NCBI GenBank assembly: GCA_011192005.1
Contig: DUFB01000068.1
Span: 1 to 54,189 of the forward strand
Length of the DNA: 54,189 nt
Source of the DNA: Dehalococcoidia bacterium
GTDB taxonomy: Bacteria > Chloroflexota > Dehalococcoidia > Dehalococcoidales > RBG-16-60-22
Direction of reading: 5' to 3'
A model generated the notes under the pieces. That model saw only the letters and a list, made by a program, of their open reading frames with translations, searched no databases and was not told where the DNA came from. Positions 25,350-33,756 of this stretch are shown one piece after another; within the stretch, counting starts at the first letter, position 1, and the number at the start of each line of letters is the position of its first letter. A program made the translations under genes and the position numbers.

Positions 25350-25378
25350 GATTGTACACGATTCAAAAGGAGAGGACG

Positions 25379-26848
25379 ATGGTCGACACAGCGCTGGAGA
25401 AAATCGTCGGTAGCGAAAACATCCTCACGGCGGCAGACGTACTGGCCGAATACGCTGACATATCACCAGCAGTTACTCCAAAAACACCCGGATACGCGGT
25501 TAGGCCGGAGAACGCCAGGGAAGTTGAAGCAATCGTGAAGTGGGCTAACGAAAACCGGACTCCTCTGGTACCGGTAAGCTCGGGACCGCCTCACGGTCGC
25601 GGCGACACGGCACCGTATACAGACGGCACGGTTATCGTCGACCTGAGCCGGATGAAGAGAATCATCCGGATAGACAGTCGCAACAAAGTCGCCATGATAG
25701 AACCCGGCGTTACTTTCGGAGAATTACAGGCAGCGCTGGCGAAAGAAGGATTGTGCGCTTATATGCCCCTGCTACCCCGCCGCAACAAATCGGTAGTCTG
25801 CAGCGTGCTGGAAAGGGAGCCAATTACACGACCGGGCCATCACTGGGATAGCACCGACCCCCTGCTCTGCGCCGAGGTGGTCTTCGGGAACAGCGACAGG
25901 TTCCGGACAGGTGAGGCATCGGGGCCGGATACTGTCGAGGAGCAGTGGGAGATGGACCGGGTGCAGATGAATCCTTTCGGGCACAGCCACGTGGATTTCC
26001 AGAGGTTGCTCTCCGGCGCCCAGGGCACGATAGGCATCGTTACCTGGATAACGGTAAAGTGCAGTTACCTCTCAAAGGTAAGCAGGTCTTACCTGGTACC
26101 GTCTGATGATATCGAACCTTTGCTGGATTTATGCTATCAGCTGGTTAAATTCAGGTTCGGCGGGAATATCTTTATCGTAAACAGTCTCAATCTGGCCTGT
26201 TTGTTAAGCAGCAACCATCAAGAGATTCAGGATATTAAGAAAGAACTGCCTTCGTGGATTATGTTAACCTCCTTCGAGGGTTACGGAATCTTACCCGGGG
26301 ATAAGGTAGCCAGCGAAGAGGCCGATTTTAAGGCCCTGGCGGAGGAATACAGGCTGAAGCCGGTGACGACTACCGGCAACGCCAGCGCCGCAAAGGCATC
26401 GCAGTTACTCTTACAGCCATCTCCGGACCCCTACTGGAAGACGAGGTACCGCGGGGCAGGTCAGGACGTCTTCTTCCTGACAACGCTCGATAAGACCCCG
26501 GATTTTTCTGCTGAGATGAACAAGCTGGTCGAGTCCTGTAAATACCCTCCCCAGGACATTGGCGTATATATCCAGCCGATTGTCCAGGGCACGAGCTGTC
26601 ATTGCGAGTTTAACTTTTATCACGACCCCGCCGAAGCCGACGCGGTAAACGAGTTAACCAACCAGGCCTGCGAAAAGATAGCCGCGATGGGAGGTTTCTT
26701 CTCTCGTCCCTACCCTGCCTGGAAAGATATAGCCTACCAGCAGGCGGCGGGCACGGCAGAAATGCAGCGTAAGATAAAACATTTATTCGACCCCAATGAC
26801 ATTCTTAATCCGGGCAAGTTATGTTTTAGTATCCCGGAGGTAAGGTAA
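25379..26848 (+). CDS. FAD-binding oxidase (GlcD/FAD_binding_4 family)
   Basis: 489-residue flavoprotein of the PCMH/vanillyl-alcohol oxidase superfamily, which oxidises alpha-hydroxy acids, phenols or similar. The FAD-binding segment EAIVKWANENRTPLVPVSSGPPHGRG and DLSRMKRIIRID are visible. The C-terminus ends with the family FDPNDILNPGKL. An upstream ATG at 25313 would be in the promoter -10; ATG 25379, 5 bp after AAGGAGAGG, is chosen. The stop overlaps the next start as TAATG, so the oxidase and the CCG Fe-S protein are translationally coupled and probably form one complex, like GlcD-GlcF. Confidence 0.88.
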   Translation: MVDTALEKIVGSENILTAADVLAEYADISPAVTPKTPGYAVRPENAREVEAIVKWANENRTPLVPVSSGPPHGRGDTAPYTDGTVIVDLSRMKRIIRIDSRNKVAMIEPGVTFGELQAALAKEGLCAYMPLLPRRNKSVVCSVLEREPITRPGHHWDSTDPLLCAEVVFGNSDRFRTGEASGPDTVEEQWEMDRVQMNPFGHSHVDFQRLLSGAQGTIGIVTWITVKCSYLSKVSRSYLVPSDDIEPLLDLCYQLVKFRFGGNIFIVNSLNLACLLSSNHQEIQDIKKELPSWIMLTSFEGYGILPGDKVASEEADFKALAEEYRLKPVTTTGNASAAKASQLLLQPSPDPYWKTRYRGAGQDVFFLTTLDKTPDFSAEMNKLVESCKYPPQDIGVYIQPIVQGTSCHCEFNFYHDPAEADAVNELTNQACEKIAAMGGFFSRPYPAWKDIAYQQAAGTAEMQRKIKHLFDPNDILNPGKLCFSIPEVR

Positions 26849-28122
26849 TGGCCTACCAGGACTATACGCACGATATGCAGCGGTGCACCAGGTGTTCCTA
26901 CTGCAAGTGGATACCCTACCGCTACATTAAAAATACCGACTTCATGGAGGGGTGTCCGTCGGTGGCGCGCTACCTCTGGCACGCCTATTCGGCCAGCGGT
27001 AAATTCAACATGGCTTATTCCCTCCTTAAAGACAGGATAGAAATCGATGAGACTTTCCTGGACGTGCTTTATCACTGCCATATGGACGGCAGCTGCGATG
27101 TTTCCTGCAAGGTACAGCAGGACCTGGAGCCCCTGCAGCTGATGCAGGAACTGAGGATCAAGTGCGTCGAAGAGGGGCAGTTGCTGCCCGTTCACATGCT
27201 GGTCATCGAGGGACTGCGTAAAGAAGACAACATGATGCAATCTCCGAAAGCCGACCGCGGTAAATGGGCGGAGGGGCTCGATGTTAAAGACCTGGCCAGG
27301 GAAAGTGCCGAAGTCGTCTATCATGCCGGCTGCCGCTATTCCTACGATGAAGAGCTGCAACCGATAGCCAGGGCGGGGATGCAAATCCTCAGGAATACCG
27401 GGGTGGACATCGGCATTATGGGCGTTGACGAAGCCTGTTGCGGAGGCAGGGCTTACGAACTGGGGTATGCCGGTGAACTCACCAAGTACGCCGAGCACCA
27501 GCTGGAAACCTTACGAACGGCGGGAGTTAAAGTTTTGGTTACCCCGTGCGCCGACTGCTACGCCGCTTTCAAAGTCCTCTACGATAAAATCGGCAAGAAA
27601 CCGGAGATAGAGATATTTCATATCACCCAGTACATCCACCGCCTGATAGAAGAGGGTAAAATCAGTTTTACAAAAGAAATACCGCTGACGGTGACCTACC
27701 ATGACCCATGCCACCTAGGAAGGCTGGGAGAGCCCTGGATACACTGGCAGGGCAAGGAGACAAGGGCGATGGGCCCGATGATTATCCATGACCCGCCCAA
27801 GAAATTCCGTCGCGGCACCAACGGCGTGTACGAGACTCCCCGGGAAATCCTCAAAGCGATTCCCGGTCTGCGCCTGGTTGAGATGTACCGCATCAGGGAA
27901 TACGCCTGGTGCTGCGGGGCGGGGGGTGGCGTTATCGACGCGCACCCCGACTTCGCTGTCTGGACCGGCAACGAGAGACTCAAGGAAGCCCGTGCCGTCG
28001 GGGCGGAAGCCATCGTCAGCGCCTGCGGGTGGTGTAAACGCAACTTCCTGGACGCCGCCGCAGCCAGCGGGGATAACATGGAGGTCTATGACATCATCGA
28101 ACTGGTACAGAAGGCACTCTGA
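26848..28122 (+). CDS. Fe-S oxidoreductase with two CCG domains (GlcF/HdrD-like)
   Basis: 424-residue electron-transfer subunit. N-terminal cysteines C13, C16, C19, C36 and C77, C83, C87 can hold two [4Fe-4S] clusters. Two cysteine-rich CCG domains follow, marked by EACCGGRAYE and YAWCCGAGGG with upstream YHAGC and YHDPC, as in heterodisulfide reductase and glycolate oxidase subunit F. It probably takes electrons from the preceding flavoprotein and perhaps from the following one. The first cluster motif has wider spacing than a standard ferredoxin. Confidence 0.88.
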   Translation: MAYQDYTHDMQRCTRCSYCKWIPYRYIKNTDFMEGCPSVARYLWHAYSASGKFNMAYSLLKDRIEIDETFLDVLYHCHMDGSCDVSCKVQQDLEPLQLMQELRIKCVEEGQLLPVHMLVIEGLRKEDNMMQSPKADRGKWAEGLDVKDLARESAEVVYHAGCRYSYDEELQPIARAGMQILRNTGVDIGIMGVDEACCGGRAYELGYAGELTKYAEHQLETLRTAGVKVLVTPCADCYAAFKVLYDKIGKKPEIEIFHITQYIHRLIEEGKISFTKEIPLTVTYHDPCHLGRLGEPWIHWQGKETRAMGPMIIHDPPKKFRRGTNGVYETPREILKAIPGLRLVEMYRIREYAWCCGAGGGVIDAHPDFAVWTGNERLKEARAVGAEAIVSACGWCKRNFLDAAAASGDNMEVYDIIELVQKAL

Positions 28123-28127
28123 GAATT

Positions 28128-28199
28128 GTCATTCCCGCGAAAGCGGGAATCCAGCGGTGAAAAGTGGATGTGGATTCCCGGGTCAAGCCCGAGAATGAC
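28128..28199. repeat. REP/MITE-like extragenic inverted-repeat element
   Basis: 72-bp element bounded by GTCATTC and GAATGAC. The first half is a perfect hairpin (ATTCCCGC-GAAA-GCGGGAAT, 28131-28150); the second half carries GGATTCCCGGGTCAAGCCC. Elements with the same ATTCCCGCGAAAGCGGGAATCC core are dispersed in many bacterial genomes. It sits between two genes of one operon and may affect mRNA stability or partial termination. Confidence 0.7.
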
Positions 28200-28250
28200 G
28201 ATAAAATGAAATTATCTATCCTCGGCTAAACAGTAACCGGAGGCAATGCT

Positions 28251-29933
28251 ATGAAACTAGCCGAAGAAGAATATAAAGCCCTGGAGGCAATAGTAGGTGC
28301 CGAGTATATCACCCGGGAACCGGTAATACTGGATACCTATAACCAGGTATGGGGAAATGTGTTCTTCTTCGATGAAAAACACTCGGTACGCCCCGCGGCA
28401 GTCCTGCTGCCCGCCAATACCGCGGAAATCTCGGAAGTAATCAAGGTATGCAACAAATACGGCATACTATTTAAACCGTTTTCGTCGGGTTTTGAATACC
28501 TGTCCCTTTCGCTGGCCAACACCAGGGGTATTCTACTCGACCTGAAAAGAATGAACCGGATACTGGAGATAGACGCTAAAAACATGAGGGCGGTCGTCGA
28601 GCCGTACGTCTCGGTGTACCGACTTCAACTTGAAGCCGCTAGACACGGGCTCTACACGGGCCGGATAGGCGTCGGCTACAGCGCCGGGGTGATTGCCGCC
28701 GAGTGCTGTCATCACGGTTGCCAGCACACCATGGTATTCACCAGCGGCTACGGGCGTAACACGCTGGGTGTAGAGTGGGTGCTGCCGACCGGCGAAATAT
28801 TGAATATGGGCTCGGGGGAGAGCGGGGGCGATTTATTCTCCGCCGACGGGCCGGGCTTTAGCCTGCGCGGTATCTTAAGAGGCAGGACCGGCGCCAACGG
28901 CGGGCACGGCGTGGTTACCAAAGCCAGCGTCAAGCTCTATCCCTGGTACGGGCCGCCGCAGTGGGAACAGACCAGGAAACCGGGCGAGCCGCCGTCTTTC
29001 GGGCAGCTGGAAAGAGTACCGGACGGCTATAGAGTCTTCGTGCCGAGCTTTAAAGACCTGGATGCCACCCTGGAGGTTTCGGAAGAACTCTGCCGCGCCG
29101 AAATCCTCTACGCCTTCGGCATCGGCATCATCGGCACCGCTCAGATGCAGGAAGGCAATGACGAGGAATGGGCAATGATACAGCAGATGATGCAGAAAGG
29201 TAACCAGAGCTTCGACCCTGCCAGCGGGATATCCGTAGCCAACTCGGTGGTATGCGTTATCGGCGGGCGGTCCGCCGGAGAACTGGAATACAAGGAGAAA
29301 TGCCTGCGGGTAATCACTGGGAAATATGGTGGCAGTTTTTCCGAGCAGTTCAACGAGCCGGGAGCGCTGGCACGGGCCTTCGCCGACATTATATGGTCGA
29401 ACGGTGTGAACCTGCGGGCCACCGGCGATTTCTTACCATCTTCTTCCAGTCCGGACGGCTCACCGGCCATGCTGAAAAAACTGGCTCTCGAGGAAGCCGA
29501 GGTGAAGAGGCGTTACGAAGAAAGCGGGGCGTTCCTCTCGATGGGTGGGGGCAGGATGGTATCCTGGCGACCGGAAGAGCACCTGTCCATCGGGGCGCAG
29601 GGCATATCGACCGCTCAGTACGACCCCTATGACCCGGCTTCGCTGGCAGCCGCGCGGGAATTCATCGATAAACTATTCGACCCCCGAAGTCCCTTCAACC
29701 GCTACGGCGTTCCCTCGCGGGGAGGCTGCCTCCAGATAGAGCCGGTTACCCATATCCACCAGAACTGGGGACGGTTGTATGATAACTACGACGTTTACCT
29801 GAGGAAGATAAAGAAGATGCTGGACCCCAATACCGTAGCCGACTGGACAGCCTTCATTCCCCCGGAATATCCGGATTACGCCAAAGACGGAGACTACGTG
29901 CTTCCTTCATACGGCAAAGAAGAAGAGATATAG
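28251..29933 (+). CDS. FAD-binding oxidase, vanillyl-alcohol-oxidase superfamily
   Basis: 560-residue flavoprotein, a distant relative of the oxidase at 25379. FAD-domain marks are PANTAEISEVIKVCNKYGI, FSSGFEYLS and the LGVEWVLPTGEIL strand. The CCHHGCQHT segment is unusual and could be a metal or redox site. The C-terminal half is longer than in GlcD and resembles the 4-cresol dehydrogenase/vanillyl alcohol oxidase substrate domain. It lies 128 bp after the CCG protein with a REP element in the gap, so co-transcription is likely. An aromatic or phenolic alcohol is a plausible substrate, unproven. Confidence 0.85.
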   Translation: MKLAEEEYKALEAIVGAEYITREPVILDTYNQVWGNVFFFDEKHSVRPAAVLLPANTAEISEVIKVCNKYGILFKPFSSGFEYLSLSLANTRGILLDLKRMNRILEIDAKNMRAVVEPYVSVYRLQLEAARHGLYTGRIGVGYSAGVIAAECCHHGCQHTMVFTSGYGRNTLGVEWVLPTGEILNMGSGESGGDLFSADGPGFSLRGILRGRTGANGGHGVVTKASVKLYPWYGPPQWEQTRKPGEPPSFGQLERVPDGYRVFVPSFKDLDATLEVSEELCRAEILYAFGIGIIGTAQMQEGNDEEWAMIQQMMQKGNQSFDPASGISVANSVVCVIGGRSAGELEYKEKCLRVITGKYGGSFSEQFNEPGALARAFADIIWSNGVNLRATGDFLPSSSSPDGSPAMLKKLALEEAEVKRRYEESGAFLSMGGGRMVSWRPEEHLSIGAQGISTAQYDPYDPASLAAAREFIDKLFDPRSPFNRYGVPSRGGCLQIEPVTHIHQNWGRLYDNYDVYLRKIKKMLDPNTVADWTAFIPPEYPDYAKDGDYVLPSYGKEEEI

Positions 29934-29946
29934 GTATCAGGTAGTT

Positions 29947-31284
29947 TCACCAGTCTAATTCTTTACGTTCTTCAGCAGGAAGCTTCGGGATACGCACCAG
30001 ACAGCTTACCACCACGGCCATTACCGCCAGCACCAGGCCTGTGATAAAGGCATTGTTATAACTATGAGTGGTATCGAACACCCACCCGTAAAAAACCGGG
30101 GCGAGCATACCCAGCGGTGAAAGGACAGCCACCGTCGTACCGAGTATGGAACCGAAAGCCTTCCTCCCGAAATAACGTCCCAGGACGATAATTACAAGCG
30201 GTGTTACCGCGCCGGAACTCAGGCCGTGGCATGCCAGCAGGACATAGGCCGCCGGTATATTCTGAAATGCCAAATACGTACTCAGACCGATAACCTGGAA
30301 AAGGAAAGCCACTGTTAAGAGATATTGAATACGGTTCTTGGGGACACGGTCGGCTACCAGCCCGCCAAAAAACCTAGAAGGCACAGTGAAGAATATCATA
30401 AATCCCATCATGGCGCTGGCAGTTTCTTCGGTCAGGCCAGCGTCGGTTAAAAAGGGATGAATATGCAGATTGAAACCCCCGGAAACGATATTATGCACGC
30501 TGAAGGTAGCCAGCAACAGCCAGAATGTCGCGGTCTTGATTGCCTGCCTGAAAGTATACTCTATCTCCTCATAGCTGGAGGCATACCCGGCACCACGGGA
30601 TTCCATATCTACTTCTTCGCCTTCTTTTCGTTCGCCGATATCAGCGCCGTCCGGCAGCATCCCGTAGTGTTCGGGACGATGGGGTCGTACAAAAACATAA
30701 GCCAGGGGAATACTGGCTAGTATTATGATGCCGAAAAGAAAACAGGTGAACCGCCAGCCGGGTATTTCACCCTGCTGGAATATTTTCATCAGCGGTGTTA
30801 TAACCTGGACAACGATGATCCCCAGGATACTGATAGCGGCAAACTTGATACCCTGAGCCAGTCCCCGCCGGCGCATAAACCAGTCGTTGATGGTTTTATC
30901 AACAGCGACCGTCAGGCCTATATTGAGTCCTAGTCCTATCAAGGCACCCCAAGCAATGTAGTACTGCCAGGCTTCGGTGATAAAATTCATGATTATCATA
31001 CCGGCACCGGCTACTAAGATGCCGAATACAACAATCCATCTCGGGCCGAATTTATCCGAGAGCCAACCGACCAGCGGTGATGTAAAACCCCCTTCCAGCC
31101 GTCCGATACCGGGAGCCCACGAGGTAGCCGCCCGGTTAAGCCCCAGTTCAGCGGAAATCGGCAGAAAGAGCACGGAGATACCGTAGGTATTAAAGCCGTG
31201 ACCCACTCCGGATATCAGGCCGATAAAAGATACGGACCACCATCCGAAGAATATGCGGGAACGTGATTTTTTCTTTACCGACAA
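29947..31284 (-). CDS. major facilitator superfamily transporter (OFA-like)
   Basis: 445-residue carrier with about twelve hydrophobic segments, motif A GWLSDKFGPRWIV after TM2, and a central hydrophilic loop (about residues 205-240). The N-terminal YGISVLFLPISAELGL and the overall pattern resemble oxalate/formate antiporter and monocarboxylate-type carriers. It is convergent with the FAD oxidase (13 bp between stops) and lies 58 bp downstream of an Lrp/AsnC gene on the same strand. The solute is probably a carboxylate; that is family-level inference. Confidence 0.88.
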   Translation of the reverse strand: MSVKKKSRSRIFFGWWSVSFIGLISGVGHGFNTYGISVLFLPISAELGLNRAATSWAPGIGRLEGGFTSPLVGWLSDKFGPRWIVVFGILVAGAGMIIMNFITEAWQYYIAWGALIGLGLNIGLTVAVDKTINDWFMRRRGLAQGIKFAAISILGIIVVQVITPLMKIFQQGEIPGWRFTCFLFGIIILASIPLAYVFVRPHRPEHYGMLPDGADIGERKEGEEVDMESRGAGYASSYEEIEYTFRQAIKTATFWLLLATFSVHNIVSGGFNLHIHPFLTDAGLTEETASAMMGFMIFFTVPSRFFGGLVADRVPKNRIQYLLTVAFLFQVIGLSTYLAFQNIPAAYVLLACHGLSSGAVTPLVIIVLGRYFGRKAFGSILGTTVAVLSPLGMLAPVFYGWVFDTTHSYNNAFITGLVLAVMAVVVSCLVRIPKLPAEERKELDW

Positions 31285-31342
31285 TACATCACCTCTAGTT
31301 CAGGACTGTTGTACATCGATTATGGGAGAGTATTCCAGGTCG

Positions 31343-31810
31343 TTAACCCCTGCAGAGGGCTCCAATATCCAGATTATTTTCCCAGGGACTGCGTGAAATA
31401 TGCATGACAACGAAGGTTCTCGTCCTGATAATCTCGGGAATACCGGCAATCTCATTTTTTACAAAATCGTCAAATTCCGAGGGACCATGAAAAAGAAAAA
31501 TACCGATAATATCCATGTCACCGGTACAGCCACAGAGATAGTAGACATTGGGGCATTTTACCAGGCGCTCTTCAACACTTTCGACGGTGCCCACCTTCGC
31601 CTCAATACCCATGATACACATGAAATCAAGTCCCAACTGCACGGGATTGGGAATGGCGCTTATTTTGATGGTATTGGTATTCAGCATTACCCTTACTCTG
31701 TTACGCACGGTTCCTTCCGAAACCCTGAGTTTTCTTCCTATCTCTCGATAACTCTGTCTGGCATCTGCCTGTAATTCCTGTACTATCTTCTGTCCGAGTT
31801 CATCAAGCAT
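31343..31810 (-). CDS. Lrp/AsnC-family transcriptional regulator
   Basis: 155-residue regulator: N-terminal HTH (IVQELQADARQSYREIGRKLRVSEGTVRNRV has the family helix-turn-helix; quoted in two parts in effect by the turn at KLRVS) followed by a RAM effector domain with the glycine-rich GCTGDMDIIG. The RAM domain usually binds amino acids or small metabolites at an octamer interface. It lies upstream of the MFS gene on the same strand and probably controls it and itself through repeats at 31859-31903. Confidence 0.88.
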   Translation of the reverse strand: MLDELGQKIVQELQADARQSYREIGRKLRVSEGTVRNRVRVMLNTNTIKISAIPNPVQLGLDFMCIMGIEAKVGTVESVEERLVKCPNVYYLCGCTGDMDIIGIFLFHGPSEFDDFVKNEIAGIPEIIRTRTFVVMHISRSPWENNLDIGALCRG

Positions 31811-32174
31811 AAAGCACCTCCCATGGAAAAGAACGACGAGATATCTACCTTATAATATATGCAAATCCGTATCATAATGCAAATATAATACGATAATGCG
31901 TAATATATCGTTGATGTTTCACGTTTGAAATACTTTTTTCATTACATAAAGAGGATTTATCGTCACCCGCAAAATGCCAGGAAAGCTGCTGTCATTTACA
32001 CTATTTACACGTTGTTTATGTATTTTTAAAGGATATTTATGACTTATTAGCGATAAAAAAGGTAATCTGTAAATAGAATAAAGGTTATCAGCGGTAAATG
32101 ACTCCGTCCGGGATTGATGAACTCCGTTAAATACAAGCACCGGTCCAGGACGAATACCAGAAAGCAACATACCC
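31811..32174. other. intergenic region, 364 bp, between divergent regulator and TackOD1 genes
   Basis: AT-rich and without a plausible gene. It contains the ATGCAAAT repeat array next to the Lrp/AsnC gene (31859-31903). No clear -35/-10 pair was found for either direction. Confidence 0.5.
31859..31903. repeat. phased ATGCAAAT direct repeats upstream of the Lrp/AsnC gene
   Basis: ATGCAAAT at 31859-31866 and again at 31877-31884, then the variant ATGCGTAA at 31896-31903, with starts 18 and 19 bp apart. Regular arrays close to an Lrp-type gene suit a multimeric regulator wrapping DNA. CGTAT and ATACG also flank the middle copy as an inverted pair. Confidence 0.5.
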
Positions 32175-33734
32175 ATGGAGATATTAATGAGACTCGGCAG
32201 GAAATTAAAAGAAAAGAAGATAGAAGATAAAGAAAGTAACCAGCCTCTTCAAGATGCGAAGAGTGAAAATTCATACGATACAGACGAAGAGGTGATAACC
32301 ATCGAACCAAACACGCTTCACCTTTGGAAGAACCCGAAGGCTGTGAAATTGGTCAGCTGGCTGTTAAGCCACAAAGACGCCCGGATAGACCCCGAAATCA
32401 ATTTGCAGAGCCGGGAAGGATACAACTACCGTACTGCCGACGATATCATGGAAACATCCGGCAAGACCACCTGGTCGATTCTGGAATCGCTGGCGGAAAA
32501 GAATGTCTTATTAAAAGACGACTTCGAGAGGATATTACTCACTCTCGACGGCTCTATTCAGCTAATCCCGGTGGAAAGGTGCCCCAATTGCGATTCTGCA
32601 CACCTGTCCCGCGGTAAAATGATCGAACACTTTGCCTGCGGACATGTCGGCTTTGAAGAAGACTTTGTATCGGGATTGAAGACGGTCTGTCCTAAATGCA
32701 AAAAGGAACTGAAGCTAATCGGCACAGACTACCGTAACCCGGGACTACGGTATACCTGCAAGAACTGCCAGGGAATCTTCCCGCTGCCGACGATTAAATA
32801 CCGCTGCCTGAAGACAGGAGAAATATACTCGCTGGAAGAACTGAACCATGTCTGGTTATATTCCTATCGCCTCAATGAAAACTGCCGCACACGACTAGAA
32901 TTCGAGCTGGAACCGAAAAAGAGGTTCGTGGACTATTTGTATAAACTGGGCTATAGCGTACAGGAGTCAATGAAACTCCAGGGAAAGTCCGGCGCCACCC
33001 ATACCATCGACCTGCTGGCGACGATGGACGACCCCATAGCCAGGCATACCGTGGCAATAGGCATACTTGCCGCCCCACAGGGTGAAGAGGCCGTAAATAT
33101 CGATTCCCTCTTCAGCCTGGATAGTAAGATTTACGATATAGGCATCAAACACAAGATTGTCCTGGCGGTGCCTAGGCTCGCGCCCGATGCGAAAAAATTC
33201 GCCGAAAGACAGGGCATCAGGGTTTACGGGCTGGAAGAACTGGGGGCTCTGTTATCAGGACAGACCGATGTTCCAACCCCGGCAAACCGGGAAACACAGG
33301 AAATTGCCGGAGAAAGCGAAATGGAGCCGGAATTATCCAAGCTCGGTCCCAAGGGTTTCCTGAAATATTTACTGGAGAAAAAGGGCTACATGGTCACCGA
33401 AAACGCCAGAGTTACCGGCAGGTCCGGAGTCGAACATACGCTGGAACTCTACGCCCAGAAAGATGACGGTATTACCTCACACCAGGTAGCAGCCTGCGTT
33501 ATACTCAGCGGGCACAACGACGGTAACGGGGTGAATGAAGTTGTCCAGTTTGATACCGCTGCCTATGATGCCGGGATAACTGATAAGGTAATCATTACCA
33601 TCCCCAGACTCAGTAAAGCCGCCAAGCAGTTTGCCGAATATCAACACATCAAAGTACTTGAGGCAAAAGACCTGATTGAGTTTTCCAATCAGTTCCTGGA
33701 TTCGAAGACGAATACAAACAACAAAGTAAAATAG
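32175..33734 (+). CDS. TackOD1-type zinc-ribbon protein with two nuclease-like repeat domains
   Basis: 519 residues. The N-terminal 45 are charged and disordered; a winged-helix-like segment follows (about 50-125). Then comes a multi-cysteine zinc region: C136/C139, H152/C155, C172/C175, C195/C198, C211, with IEHFACGHVG and IGTDYRNPG diagnostic of the TackOD1 output domain. Two tandem domains (about 249-362 and 400-513) repeat the plan K-x-F-x-x-Y-L...G-Y...G-x-S/T...HT-x-x-L/D..A...KI/VVIT-x-P-R-L. They recall Mrr-like restriction-endonuclease folds, although catalytic residues look incomplete. It lies 22 bp before a glycosyltransferase, a pairing that suggests control of polysaccharide synthesis. 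Function unproven. Confidence 0.75.
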   Translation: MEILMRLGRKLKEKKIEDKESNQPLQDAKSENSYDTDEEVITIEPNTLHLWKNPKAVKLVSWLLSHKDARIDPEINLQSREGYNYRTADDIMETSGKTTWSILESLAEKNVLLKDDFERILLTLDGSIQLIPVERCPNCDSAHLSRGKMIEHFACGHVGFEEDFVSGLKTVCPKCKKELKLIGTDYRNPGLRYTCKNCQGIFPLPTIKYRCLKTGEIYSLEELNHVWLYSYRLNENCRTRLEFELEPKKRFVDYLYKLGYSVQESMKLQGKSGATHTIDLLATMDDPIARHTVAIGILAAPQGEEAVNIDSLFSLDSKIYDIGIKHKIVLAVPRLAPDAKKFAERQGIRVYGLEELGALLSGQTDVPTPANRETQEIAGESEMEPELSKLGPKGFLKYLLEKKGYMVTENARVTGRSGVEHTLELYAQKDDGITSHQVAACVILSGHNDGNGVNEVVQFDTAAYDAGITDKVIITIPRLSKAAKQFAEYQHIKVLEAKDLIEFSNQFLDSKTNTNNKVK

Positions 33735-33756
33735 CCAGAAAGCTTTATAAAGTATC

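Noticed and set aside
26734-27498. 254-codon minus-strand open frame
   Set aside because: It is antisense to the FAD oxidase/CCG genes, with no domain or ribosome site.
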